A DNA stretch of 64,000 nucleotides from an uncultured Bacteroides sp. (lineage in GTDB: Bacteria; Bacteroidota; Bacteroidia; Bacteroidales; Bacteroidaceae): contig USAN01000009.1 in NCBI GenBank assembly GCA_900552645.1, positions 8,336 through 72,335 on the forward strand. The letters run 5' to 3'. Position numbers and translations under genes: made by a program. The notes below the pieces were generated by a model. It was not told the DNA's origin, did no database searches, and was given only the letters and a program-made list of their open reading frames with translations. Below, piece by piece: positions 1 to 9,263 of the stretch. Within the stretch, counting starts at the first letter, position 1; each line of letters begins with the position of its first letter.

Positions 1-558
1 CTTCATATCAGCATTTAGCTTACCTGCTCCACAACCAAATCCTTTATAAATTCCCCATGTACCCCAATAAAGATATACCGACCCATCGTCATCTACAAAT
101 GTCTGACCGTCCAAGGTTATTGCATTCTCGACGAAGCGATCGGGTACTAGCACTGCTTCGCTTTCACCTAGAATATTTTTCCAAGGACCGCGTGGCGTTT
201 CACTTACTCCACAATGAATTATGCATGGCTGACAGTAATAATAGTAATACAGACCATCTTTCTCGTTCTTCATAACATCAGGAGCCCATATCCAATGGCT
301 GTCCGGCCAGTTCATAGGCATAAGTGTCCAATTCACGAAATCCTTACTACTCCATACTTGAGCCGGACCAAATCCAGCCCCACTACCGTCGGTAGTAGCA
401 TATATATAATAAGTATCGCCGAATTTCTTTACTGTTGGATCAGCAAAGTATCCTGGAATAACAGGATTCCCGGCAGTTGGAGAATTGTAACTTTTCTGTG
501 CATATACTCCAAAGGAGGCGAGTACAGTAAGTAAAATTGTGAGTGTTCGTTTCTTCAT
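1..558 (-). CDS. Glycoside hydrolase family 43 enzyme, partial (C-terminus lies beyond the left edge)
   Basis: The reading frame runs leftwards from an ATG at 558 without a stop to base 1 (186 codons), so only the N-terminal part is present. It begins with a signal peptide (about residues 1-20, ending VYA-Q) and then shows the GH43 five-bladed-propeller start: GYFADPTV with the expected catalytic base Asp40, and WAPDV with Asp94, the usual pKa-modulator position. FVDDDGSVYLYWG is also typical. GH43 members are mainly alpha-L-arabinofuranosidases or beta-xylosidases, and the subfamily cannot be set from this fragment. It starts 46 bp after the GH97 gene on the same strand, so the two are probably co-transcribed. 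Given the GH127 gene nearby, an arabinofuranosidase is my preferred guess. Confidence 0.85.
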   Translation of the reverse strand, partial: MKKRTLTILLTVLASFGVYAQKSYNSPTAGNPVIPGYFADPTVKKFGDTYYIYATTDGSGAGFGPAQVWSSKDFVNWTLMPMNWPDSHWIWAPDVMKNEKDGLYYYYYCQPCIIHCGVSETPRGPWKNILGESEAVLVPDRFVENAITLDGQTFVDDDGSVYLYWGTWGIYKGFGCGAGKLNADMK

Positions 559-604
559 AATATTATATTGGTGCATTTAAACTCTTTGGTTATTATTTAA
601 TTGT

Positions 605-3328
605 TTATTCTATTTCGTTATACAGAGGTATATTTATTTCATAAAAATAATCTTTTAAGAATTTGTACATATCTGGGTCGTAAGAACGTAGTTTGGAACG
701 ACGATTTATGTTATTGTGAATTCCATTTGTAGGTATTGCCAATCGATTGCAGTTGAAAAATGACTGAACACATTCGGCAAAATATTCTTCCTTGTTAGAT
801 ATGGCATAAGTATTTCTCCATAAACCTTTATCACGTGCAGATTTCCATAGTACTTCAAGTCGTTGGTCGAAGTCTTTCTCTACAGTTACAATGCCTTCCA
901 TATGTATAAGATGAGCAAATTCATGAATGAAAATATTTTCACCTATATATTTATCTTGTGACAATGCCAATATATTTTCTTCTCCACAACTTGCCGATAG
1001 TGCATCTTCAGGTGCTCCACCGAATCCTCTGGCACGCTTATTCCAATAGGCTATACTATCTGCAGAATTACATATATGCGCAAATTCAGGAATATCGCAT
1101 GTCTCTTCATTACGTCCTATAATCATGGCATGACATCCTTTTCCTTTCATGGCCGCCTTTACATCTGGACGTTTTGCCAACATCAAACTTATTATTTCAG
1201 AAGCCTTTAAAAGAGCTTCATCTACTACTTTCTCGGAAGAGGTCACATATAATCCATCCCATTCAATATATTTTTTGTAGAAAGGATGAATGTTTTTCGC
1301 TGTAGGTATAGAAGTTACGTTGCCGGTATCATATTTCCTTTCCAGTTTTATGGCAAAACCGCCTCCAGAAGCAAGATGTAGGTTTAACTTACTATTATTA
1401 TTAACAATAATAATATCTTTCTTGTAATCGTGTGCTTCTTTGTTGGCATTTATTCCGTCACTAAATATAGTAGCTGTATAGTTTTCTCCATTTTCCAAGA
1501 ATGAAAAATCTATTGATATATCACGTTCATCCCAGTTGGTGAGTCCACCTATATACCAGTTAATTTCCTTTTTTCTAGCTGTTACTATGTATTCACCTAG
1601 TCGTCCGGAAAGAATTTTTGTATAATCAGTCTCTACAGGTATTGAAGTTATGAAATCAACACATTCCTGTTCACTAAGATAATTAGTAGGAGCATCACAT
1701 AGCATTGTAAATGGAGAATCATGTACAATATATGATGCAAGCTGATGACAGCGAGTTCCCATACTCATTGGACTGTAATATATTGCTTTCCAATCTGCTT
1801 TTGTTGCATTTCTCATAGCCCCCGGAGTATAATCAACAGGACCGGCCATCATCCTAATAAAGGGAAAAGTAACATCATAAAGAGGCATGTTATTGGCAAG
1901 CTCTGTCCATTTAACCTCTTCCATCCCAAAAACTCCTTCAAAATTTATAATGTGAGGATATGTACGATTCAAACCGGTGGGTTTGTAGAATCCATGTAGA
2001 TCAAGCATTAAATGATGTTTAGCTGTCTCTTCTGCTATTCTGTAAACCATCTGTACGGCTGTTTGGTCATCTCGGTCTAGAAAATCTATTTTGAAACCCT
2101 TAATTCCCATTTTGCTATATTTACTACAAGCCTCTTTTAGTTGAGAATCTAAGACATTGAATACTGTCCATAATACTATATCTACTCCTTTACTCTTTCC
2201 ATACGCTACCAATTCAGGTAGATCAAGTTCGGGTATAACACTAAGCATATCTCCACTTCTAGGATTATACCAACCTTCATCCAGAACGATATATTCTATT
2301 CCATTCTTGCTGGCAAAATCTATATAGTATTTATATGTATCCATATTTATTCCTGCCTTGAATGAAACACCTTTTAAATTCCAGTCATTCCACCAGTCCC
2401 ATGCCACTTTTCCTGGTCGTATCCATGATGTATCTCCTATGCGATTTGGCGATGCAAGTGCATAAACCATATTGTTTATAGGCATCTCAGTATCATCCTC
2501 GGTAATTGCGATAACTCGCCATGGCATATGCTGTTTAGGAGAAATTTTTGCTATAAAATCTTTAGTAGATGTAACGTATTCCTGTTTTCTCCATGGATAA
2601 TAATCGGTTTCTGCAGGATATTGTGCAAAAGTACCTATCATTTTATAGTTTACTGTATCTGTTTTAATGAACATGCCGGGATAGTTTTCTAAATCAGCTT
2701 CCATGATAGTGATTTTTGTTCCATTACAATCTGCTGTAACCGGAAGAAATGATAATCGTGGACTAGCTTTTGAAATAGGTGTAACATCATATATATTCTG
2801 AAAAGCCATTGCATATTCGTTCTTCTTGTTCGTTGAATACGGTAAAAATACGGTTCGGTCGGCTGCCAGATTAAATTCAGCTATTTCATTTTTTACTGTA
2901 GTGAATTTATTGCTTGTTGTATAGAAGTGGTAGGCTACTCCATCATTGTATGCACGAAACACAACTCCAAAATCATTGCCTATCTTAATATCTAACTCAT
3001 TAGCATTAGCATCAAACTGTTTGAATCTGTAAAAAGGAGACATTATTGTTTCGGATATCTTTCTTTTCTTTGGTGAATAACATTGAGGTTTTATCCCTAT
3101 TGATTTTCCATCTCCTAACGAAAGTCCTATTTTTGATGAGGCAAGTATCATTGAATTTCCATTCGTTACACTATAAGAAAGAGTGTCTTTGCCTGATATT
3201 TCAACTTTTATCTTGCCGTTAGGCGAGTTTAGTATGTATAATTTTCTTTCTGCAGATTGTATAATATTACTTATACTAATGAACGAGAAAAAGAGTAAAG
3301 TTACTTTTAAGAAGTGCCTGTTTTTCAT
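605..3328 (-). CDS. GH97 glycoside hydrolase fused to a C-terminal HExxH zincin-like domain
   Basis: This is a 907-residue secreted protein (signal peptide about 1-26). Residues 30-650 are a complete GH97: N-terminal beta-sandwich, (beta/alpha)8 barrel with AWDWWNDW near 309-316 and VLDEGWY near 348-354, and C-terminal sandwich. KIDFLDRDDQ (Asp415) and GMEEV (Glu470) match the nucleophile and acid/base of the retaining GH97 subgroup. LDLHG replaces the HE of inverting SusB-type alpha-glucosidases. This favours alpha-galactosidase or beta-L-arabinopyranosidase activity. About 230 further residues (roughly 680-907) are not part of a normal GH97. They contain HEFAH (802-806) and EEYFAE (Glu847-852), a gluzincin-like layout resembling anthrax-lethal-factor-type domains. 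Peptidase activity is not proven. It lies first in a leftward operon with GH43, divergent from GH127. Confidence 0.88.
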   Translation of the reverse strand: MKNRHFLKVTLLFFSFISISNIIQSAERKLYILNSPNGKIKVEISGKDTLSYSVTNGNSMILASSKIGLSLGDGKSIGIKPQCYSPKKRKISETIMSPFYRFKQFDANANELDIKIGNDFGVVFRAYNDGVAYHFYTTSNKFTTVKNEIAEFNLAADRTVFLPYSTNKKNEYAMAFQNIYDVTPISKASPRLSFLPVTADCNGTKITIMEADLENYPGMFIKTDTVNYKMIGTFAQYPAETDYYPWRKQEYVTSTKDFIAKISPKQHMPWRVIAITEDDTEMPINNMVYALASPNRIGDTSWIRPGKVAWDWWNDWNLKGVSFKAGINMDTYKYYIDFASKNGIEYIVLDEGWYNPRSGDMLSVIPELDLPELVAYGKSKGVDIVLWTVFNVLDSQLKEACSKYSKMGIKGFKIDFLDRDDQTAVQMVYRIAEETAKHHLMLDLHGFYKPTGLNRTYPHIINFEGVFGMEEVKWTELANNMPLYDVTFPFIRMMAGPVDYTPGAMRNATKADWKAIYYSPMSMGTRCHQLASYIVHDSPFTMLCDAPTNYLSEQECVDFITSIPVETDYTKILSGRLGEYIVTARKKEINWYIGGLTNWDERDISIDFSFLENGENYTATIFSDGINANKEAHDYKKDIIIVNNNSKLNLHLASGGGFAIKLERKYDTGNVTSIPTAKNIHPFYKKYIEWDGLYVTSSEKVVDEALLKASEIISLMLAKRPDVKAAMKGKGCHAMIIGRNEETCDIPEFAHICNSADSIAYWNKRARGFGGAPEDALSASCGEENILALSQDKYIGENIFIHEFAHLIHMEGIVTVEKDFDQRLEVLWKSARDKGLWRNTYAISNKEEYFAECVQSFFNCNRLAIPTNGIHNNINRRSKLRSYDPDMYKFLKDYFYEINIPLYNEIE

Positions 3329-3740
3329 TATAGTATTTATATAATATGAATTTTATAATATTGCTAAAGGCAAATTAAGAGAAAAAAAAAATAATGAAAT
3401 GTCATTATACTACATAGAAATACAACTATAGTCTAAATAGCAGTAAAATGTTTTTTTATCTTATAAATAATTTATCTTTTTAGTTCTAAATTCCTTTTAT
3501 GTAGTAATTAAATCTGCTATATTCTTTAAAAATAGTATGAATAAGATTAATCTATTTTCTTCTTATTAATCTATGAATATAACAATAGTCCAAATAATGT
3601 AACAATAGTCCAAATAGCATTTTATCAGATGGTTATAAGACTATTTTATCATTCTTATGGACTCTATTTTTATATCATTAATATCATATTGCATTCCTTT
3701 GTTGAAAATAAAAAAAACAAAAAAACACATAAATTACATT
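3329..3740. promoter_or_regulatory. Divergent intergenic regulatory region of PUL1
   Basis: This very AT-rich 412-bp stretch has no convincing gene. It separates the leftward GH97-GH43 operon from the rightward GH127-susCD operon and must hold both promoters. It contains the repeat cluster listed separately. A weak match to the Bacteroidetes -7 element (TTCCTTTG, 3694-3701) lies about 40 bp before the GH127 start, but no good -33 element accompanies it. Confidence 0.5.
3581..3616 (+). promoter_or_regulatory. Tandem direct repeat, candidate HTCS operator
   Basis: The 16-mer AACAATAGTCCAAATA occurs exactly at 3581-3596 and again at 3601-3616, a spacing of 20 bp (about two helical turns). A diverged copy, ACTATAGTCTAAATAGCA, lies at 3425-3442. 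Paired direct repeats upstream of susC-type operons fit binding by the AraC-type output domain of an HTCS dimer. The cognate regulator would be the HTCS at 16231-20202. Binding is inferred, not shown. Confidence 0.6.
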
Positions 3741-6179
3741 ATGAAGAAGAAACTAAAATTCATTTTTTATAGTCTAGCTTTTTTAGGTTTTGGTGCTTGT
3801 AGTAACTCTACTTATATACAGCCTGATGCACAAATTAAAGAAGTTCCATTTACTCAAGTTCATCTCACCGATGGTTTTTGGAGTCCACGAATAGAAATAA
3901 ATCGTACAGTTTCAATACCATCAGCATTTAAAGAATGTGAAAAGAATGGACGTTTCGATAATTTTGCAATTGCCGGTGGATTGATGAAAGGAAAACATCG
4001 TGGAGATTTTTCATTTGATGATACCGATCCATATAAAATTATAGAAGGAGCCAGTTACTCTTTAGCAGCTAAATATGATAAATCGCTCGACGCTTATCTT
4101 GATAGTGTAATTACGATAATTGCTTCAGCTCAAGAGCCTGATGGTTATCTTACTACTTGCGTTACAAATAAATGCAGTCGTCTTTCAGGATGGTGGGGAA
4201 GCCATAGATGGGAAAAGATAAATAGTCATGAATTATATAACAGCGGTCATTTATATGAGGCTGCTGTAGCTCATTATAGAGCAACAGGCAAGCGCTCTTT
4301 GCTTGATGTAGCTATAAAGAATGCCGATCTTGTATGTAAAGTTTTTGGACCTAATGAAGGACAGATACATCGTCCCTCCGGTCATCCTATTGCAGAAATG
4401 GCTTTGGCTAAGTTATATAAGGTAACGAATGATGAAAAATATCTGAAAATGGCAAAATATTTTGTCGAAGAAACCGGAAGAGGTACTGACGGTCATAGAT
4501 TAAGCGAATATAGTCAGGACCATAAACCAATTCTTCAACAAGATGAAATAGTAGGTCATGCTGTTCGTGCCGGATATCTATATTCCGGAGTGGCAGATGT
4601 AGCATCTTTAACAAATGATACTGCATACTTTAATGCTCTTACAAGAATATGGGAAAATATGGCCAGTAAGAAATTATATATAACCGGTGGTATAGGTTCA
4701 CGTGCTCAGGGCGAAGGTTTCGGACCTAATTATGAATTGAATAATCATACGGCTTACTGCGAAACATGTGCTTCTATTGCTAATGTTTACTGGAATTATA
4801 GAATGTTTTTGGCAACTGGTGATGCTAAATATGCAGACGTTTTTGAACGTGCTTTATATAATGGGGTAATATCTGGAGTATCTCTTAGCGGAGATAAATT
4901 CTTCTATGATAATCCACTCGAATCTATGGGACAGCATGAGCGCCAGCACTGGTTTGGATGTGCGTGTTGCCCTGGTAATATAACCAGATTTATGGCATCT
5001 GTTCCATTCTATATGTATGCAACACAGGCAGATGATGTGTATGTAAATCTATTTATTCAAAGTAATGCAGAGATATTAACACAGTCAAATAAAATTAAAC
5101 TCGATCAAACTACAGATTATCCTTGGAATGGTAAAATATGCATGACAGTAAATCCTGAAAAGGAGCAAGAGTTTGCAATGCGTATACGTATTCCGGGATG
5201 GGCACAAAATTCTCCGGTTCCAACTAATCTATATTCATATACTAATCAGGCAAAACCTTATGCTATTACAGTAAATGGTAAGAAAAGCAATTTCCCAGTG
5301 GTGGATGGATATGCTACAATTGTACGCAATTGGAAGAAGGAAGATAAAATTGAAATAGAATTTCCTATGGATGTACGTCGTATAAAGTCAAACGACAATG
5401 TAGAAGATGATCGTGGTAAACTTGCAATTGAACGTGGTCCTGTAATATTCTGTCTTGAAGGAAAGGATCAGGCCGACAGTACTGTATTCAATAAATTTAT
5501 TCCTGATGGAACGAAAATGATCGTAGAATATGATAAGACATTGTTGAATGGCGTTGTTACGCTTACCGGAACAGCAAAGGAAATTTCATTAGAAGGTAAT
5601 ATAAAGGATGTTCCTTTCAAAGCTATTCCATATTCAACATGGAATAATCGTGGTGCTGATCAGATGGCGGTATGGATTCCAGAAACTGCAAAATATGCAC
5701 ATCCTACTCCAAAACCTACCATAGCAAGTAAAGCACGCACTCTCATGATACAGGCTCCAATACAGAAAGATGCACCCGAATCGGCATCTGTAGAGTCATG
5801 GGCGTGGGGAGTAAATGATCAATGGGAACCGAAGCGTTCTTCGGATATATCCAAACCTTATCATTATTGGTGGTTGCGCGAGGGAACTGAAGAAACCTTA
5901 GCTTATGAGTTTGATCAACCCCATACAGTATCTAATGTAGAAGTTTATTGGTTAGATTTTGATCATTATGATGGAGACTTCAGAATACCCGAAAGTTGGA
6001 AATTGTATTATAAAGTTGGAAATAATTGGAAAGAAGTTGAGGCACTTACTACATATGTGGTAAAGAAAGATTGCTATAATAGTCTTGATTTCAAGCCTGT
6101 AACTACTACTGCACTTAAAATTGGAGCAAAACTCCAGAAAGGAAAATCGGGTGGTATATTAGAATGGAAAGTAAATTAA
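3741..6179 (+). CDS. GH127 beta-L-arabinofuranosidase lipoprotein (DUF1680 family)
   Basis: An 812-residue protein from the ATG at 3741. This start is chosen over one at 3657 because it opens directly with a lipoprotein signal (KKKLKFIFY... to Cys20), and the upstream extension is Lys-rich and uninformative. The GH127 core (about 35-670) carries the thiolate/zinc site: YCETCAS gives Glu341 and Cys343, and GCACCPGN gives Cys409 and Cys410. These match Glu338, Cys340, Cys417 (nucleophile) and Cys418 of Bifidobacterium HypBA1. The C-terminal about 110 residues look like a discoidin-type beta-sandwich. GH127 enzymes release beta-1,2-linked L-arabinofuranose from hydroxyproline-linked oligosaccharides and from pectic side chains. 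It is first in the operon with susC (36-bp gap) and follows the repeat operator. Confidence 0.9.
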   Translation: MKKKLKFIFYSLAFLGFGACSNSTYIQPDAQIKEVPFTQVHLTDGFWSPRIEINRTVSIPSAFKECEKNGRFDNFAIAGGLMKGKHRGDFSFDDTDPYKIIEGASYSLAAKYDKSLDAYLDSVITIIASAQEPDGYLTTCVTNKCSRLSGWWGSHRWEKINSHELYNSGHLYEAAVAHYRATGKRSLLDVAIKNADLVCKVFGPNEGQIHRPSGHPIAEMALAKLYKVTNDEKYLKMAKYFVEETGRGTDGHRLSEYSQDHKPILQQDEIVGHAVRAGYLYSGVADVASLTNDTAYFNALTRIWENMASKKLYITGGIGSRAQGEGFGPNYELNNHTAYCETCASIANVYWNYRMFLATGDAKYADVFERALYNGVISGVSLSGDKFFYDNPLESMGQHERQHWFGCACCPGNITRFMASVPFYMYATQADDVYVNLFIQSNAEILTQSNKIKLDQTTDYPWNGKICMTVNPEKEQEFAMRIRIPGWAQNSPVPTNLYSYTNQAKPYAITVNGKKSNFPVVDGYATIVRNWKKEDKIEIEFPMDVRRIKSNDNVEDDRGKLAIERGPVIFCLEGKDQADSTVFNKFIPDGTKMIVEYDKTLLNGVVTLTGTAKEISLEGNIKDVPFKAIPYSTWNNRGADQMAVWIPETAKYAHPTPKPTIASKARTLMIQAPIQKDAPESASVESWAWGVNDQWEPKRSSDISKPYHYWWLREGTEETLAYEFDQPHTVSNVEVYWLDFDHYDGDFRIPESWKLYYKVGNNWKEVEALTTYVVKKDCYNSLDFKPVTTTALKIGAKLQKGKSGGILEWKVN

Positions 6180-6215
6180 CATAACATAACCTTTTATTTA
6201 AATAAATAATTTAAT

Positions 6216-9200
6216 ATGAAATCACACGTAAAACGAACTCTTTTTAGTAGTGCGCTAATTAAAGCAACTACTTGTTTGTTTCTGACAACAAGCGTGGGAC
6301 TGCCATCTGTATATGCAAATACAGAAAGTCTTCATTCTCAATTGGCCGAAGTCGTACAACAGAAGTCTTTGACTATTCATGGAGTAGTAAAGGATAAGGG
6401 GGGCGAGCCAATAATAGGAGCCAACGTACTTGAAAAAGGAACGGCCAACGGAACTATTACTGATATTGAAGGTAATTTTACATTGACTGTAAAAGGTAAT
6501 AATCCAATATTAGTAGTATCTTATATTGGATATGCAACTCAAGAATTGCCTGCAAGTAAGAAACAAGTGAGCATAATATTGAGTGAAGATACCGAAATGG
6601 TAGATGAAGTTGTTGTAATAGGATATGGTACTCAGCGTAAAGGCGATGTAACAAGTGCTGTTTCTTCTGTAAAATCTGAAGATTTTACTATAGGTAAGGT
6701 AGGTGATGCTGCTGAACTTATAAAAGGAAAGGTTGCAGGTCTTAATATAGCAAAAGGTTCCGGCGATCCAAATGCAGAATCAACAATACGTTTGCGTGGA
6801 GTTATTTCATTACAGGGCAGTTCTACACCATTGGTACTTATAGATGGCATTGAAGGTAATCTAGGAACTGTAGCTCCAGAAAATATAGCTTCTATAGATG
6901 TTTTGAAAGATGCATCGGCAGCAGCCATTTATGGTACACGTGGTGCTAATGGTGTTATTCTTATTTCTACAAAATCAGGTAAGCGTGAATCGCATACTCA
7001 GGCAAACTATTCAGGTTATATATCATTGTCTAGCTTTGGTAAAAAACTCGACTTTATGGGACCTGATGAAATACGTCAGGGTCTTACCAATTATACAGAT
7101 AAAGGATATGATACTGACTGGCTTGATGCTGTAACAAGAACAGCATTTACTCAAAATCACAACTTTAACATAATAGGTGGTTCTAAGAATACTACTTATT
7201 CGGCTGATTTTGCTTATAGAAATGAAGAAGGAGTAATTATTGATACTTTCAATGAAGAGATGAAAATGACATTTGATATTTCTCACTGGATGTTCAATGA
7301 TATGTTGAAAGTAAACTTTAACATGGTTAAGGGAAAACATAAGAATGGTCCAACCGATGTTAGTAGTGCCGGTATTTACAGACAGGCTATAATGCGTAAT
7401 CCTACAGAACCTATATGGGCTGATGATGGAACTTATTATGAAAATTTTCAGGTAAACTACTATTATAATCCTGTAGGAATGATAAAGGAACATACTGGTA
7501 AATATACAAGTGAATATACAAGAATGACTGGAAATATAACTGTAGAACCTATAAAGGGGTGGCAGACAAATTTAATGTTGGCCTCTCGTACTTCAAATTC
7601 TCATAATAGGGGCTATTATACTTCCGAATATTTTAGTCAGAAGATGGAAAATCACACAGGATATGCTTATCATTCTTACGGTGAGAGTCGTACTGATAAC
7701 ATGGAAATAACATCCAAGTATGAAGGACGTTGGGGAAAACATCGTTTTGATGCTTTAGCAGGTTATAGTTATCAATATAATGTAAATGAAGGATTTAATG
7801 CTAATAACTACGATTTTCAAAACGATTTTTTCGAATACAATAATTTGGGAATAGGGTCTGCTCTTAAAGATGGAAAGGCTGGAATGGGTAGTTACAAGAA
7901 TGATAACAGACTTATAGGTTTCTTTGGCCGAGTTAGTTATGGTTATGATAATAAATATAATGTACTTTTAAGCGTTCGTCGTGAAGGCTCATCAAAATTT
8001 GGAGAAAATAATAAATGGGGTACATTTCCATCAGTATCACTAGGCTGGAATATTACCAATGAAGAATTTATGAAGAGTATTGAATGGTTAAATCTATTAA
8101 AACTACGTGCAGGGTATGGAGTTACAGGAGTTATACCGTCCGACTCTTATGCTTCATTAACTAAATATAGTCTTGGAAGTTCTTATTATTATGAAAATGG
8201 TAAATGGAAACCTGGGCTTGTGGTTGCTTCAAATCCAAATCCAGATTTAAAATGGGAAAAATCAACCGAGTTTAACTTTGGTCTTGATTGGAGTATTTTT
8301 GAAGAACGTTTAAGTGGATCAGTAGATGTATATACAAAGAAAACCTCTGATATGTTATGGTGGTTTACTGTACCTGTACCACCAAATTTATATAATAGTA
8401 CATTGGCAAATGTAGGAGAAATGCGCAATTCGGGTATTGAGGTTGCGGTAAATGCAATTCCTGTAAGAAACAGAAATTTTGAATGGAAAACTACAGTGAC
8501 TGCATCTCATAATGCAAATAAGTTATTGAGCCTTTCAAATGATTTGTACGAAACGACAAATAAACAGGATGATGCATGGTTGGGAGAACCTATTTCTCTG
8601 TCTACTCAACGTATGGAAGTAGGAAAATCAGTAGGTAATTTCTATGGTATGAAATCTGTTGGTGTTTCTGAGAATGGTTTATGGATGATCGAAAATGTCA
8701 AGACAGGAGAAATAGAAGAGTTTAAGGATAATATGTTGAGTAATGATGATTATCGTCAATATCTTGGAAATTCTCTTCCAAAAGTATATATGGGCTGGAG
8801 TAATACATTACGTTACAAGAATTTTGATTTGAATATTCAGTTTACAGGTCAGTTTGGATTTAAAATACTTAATGAAGCGCGTGCTTATTATGAAAATAAT
8901 TCAGTTGCATATAATAGGTTGAAATCAGTATTGAAAGCTCCTTATGGTAGCGGAAATACATTGTCTTCAGCTCAAAAACAGACATTTGTAAGTTATTATC
9001 TTGAAAATGGTGACTTCGTAAAACTTACTAATATGACTCTTGGATATAATATTCCTTTTAAGCCAAATAAATATGTAAATGGTATCCGAGCTTATGTATC
9101 TGGTGATAATCTATTCTGTATAACTGGATATGATGGAGTTAATCCTGAATTATCAAATGGTGATGCTCGTTCTGCAGGTATAGATTGGCGCGATTCTTAT

Positions 9201-9245
9201 CCTTCAACTCGCTCATTTACATTTGGTCTTAATGTTACATTCTAA
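6216..9245 (+). CDS. SusC-like TonB-dependent outer-membrane oligosaccharide transporter (PUL1)
   Basis: A 1009-residue protein with an N-terminal signal peptide (about 1-35). It has a carboxypeptidase-regulatory-like domain (about 52-125, starting IHGVVKDKGGEPIIGANV), a TonB-box/plug region (VDEVVVIGYG near 130, then LIDGIEG and ASAAAIYGTRGANGV), and a long beta-barrel ending in an aromatic C-terminal strand (GLNVTF). Length and architecture are normal for SusC. It imports oligosaccharides together with the SusD protein encoded 18 bp downstream. The substrate is set by the locus and is probably an arabinose-containing glycan or glycopeptide. Confidence 0.95.
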   Translation: MKSHVKRTLFSSALIKATTCLFLTTSVGLPSVYANTESLHSQLAEVVQQKSLTIHGVVKDKGGEPIIGANVLEKGTANGTITDIEGNFTLTVKGNNPILVVSYIGYATQELPASKKQVSIILSEDTEMVDEVVVIGYGTQRKGDVTSAVSSVKSEDFTIGKVGDAAELIKGKVAGLNIAKGSGDPNAESTIRLRGVISLQGSSTPLVLIDGIEGNLGTVAPENIASIDVLKDASAAAIYGTRGANGVILISTKSGKRESHTQANYSGYISLSSFGKKLDFMGPDEIRQGLTNYTDKGYDTDWLDAVTRTAFTQNHNFNIIGGSKNTTYSADFAYRNEEGVIIDTFNEEMKMTFDISHWMFNDMLKVNFNMVKGKHKNGPTDVSSAGIYRQAIMRNPTEPIWADDGTYYENFQVNYYYNPVGMIKEHTGKYTSEYTRMTGNITVEPIKGWQTNLMLASRTSNSHNRGYYTSEYFSQKMENHTGYAYHSYGESRTDNMEITSKYEGRWGKHRFDALAGYSYQYNVNEGFNANNYDFQNDFFEYNNLGIGSALKDGKAGMGSYKNDNRLIGFFGRVSYGYDNKYNVLLSVRREGSSKFGENNKWGTFPSVSLGWNITNEEFMKSIEWLNLLKLRAGYGVTGVIPSDSYASLTKYSLGSSYYYENGKWKPGLVVASNPNPDLKWEKSTEFNFGLDWSIFEERLSGSVDVYTKKTSDMLWWFTVPVPPNLYNSTLANVGEMRNSGIEVAVNAIPVRNRNFEWKTTVTASHNANKLLSLSNDLYETTNKQDDAWLGEPISLSTQRMEVGKSVGNFYGMKSVGVSENGLWMIENVKTGEIEEFKDNMLSNDDYRQYLGNSLPKVYMGWSNTLRYKNFDLNIQFTGQFGFKILNEARAYYENNSVAYNRLKSVLKAPYGSGNTLSSAQKQTFVSYYLENGDFVKLTNMTLGYNIPFKPNKYVNGIRAYVSGDNLFCITGYDGVNPELSNGDARSAGIDWRDSYPSTRSFTFGLNVTF

Positions 9246-9263
9246 ATCTAATATGAATAAATT

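Noticed and set aside
57..534. Two rightward open frames at the left edge
   Set aside because: They lie opposite a GH43 frame with clear catalytic motifs; shadow frames.
3657..3740. Longer start for the GH127 gene
   Set aside because: It would put 28 Lys/Ile-rich residues before an intact lipoprotein signal peptide, so the ATG at 3741 is preferred.
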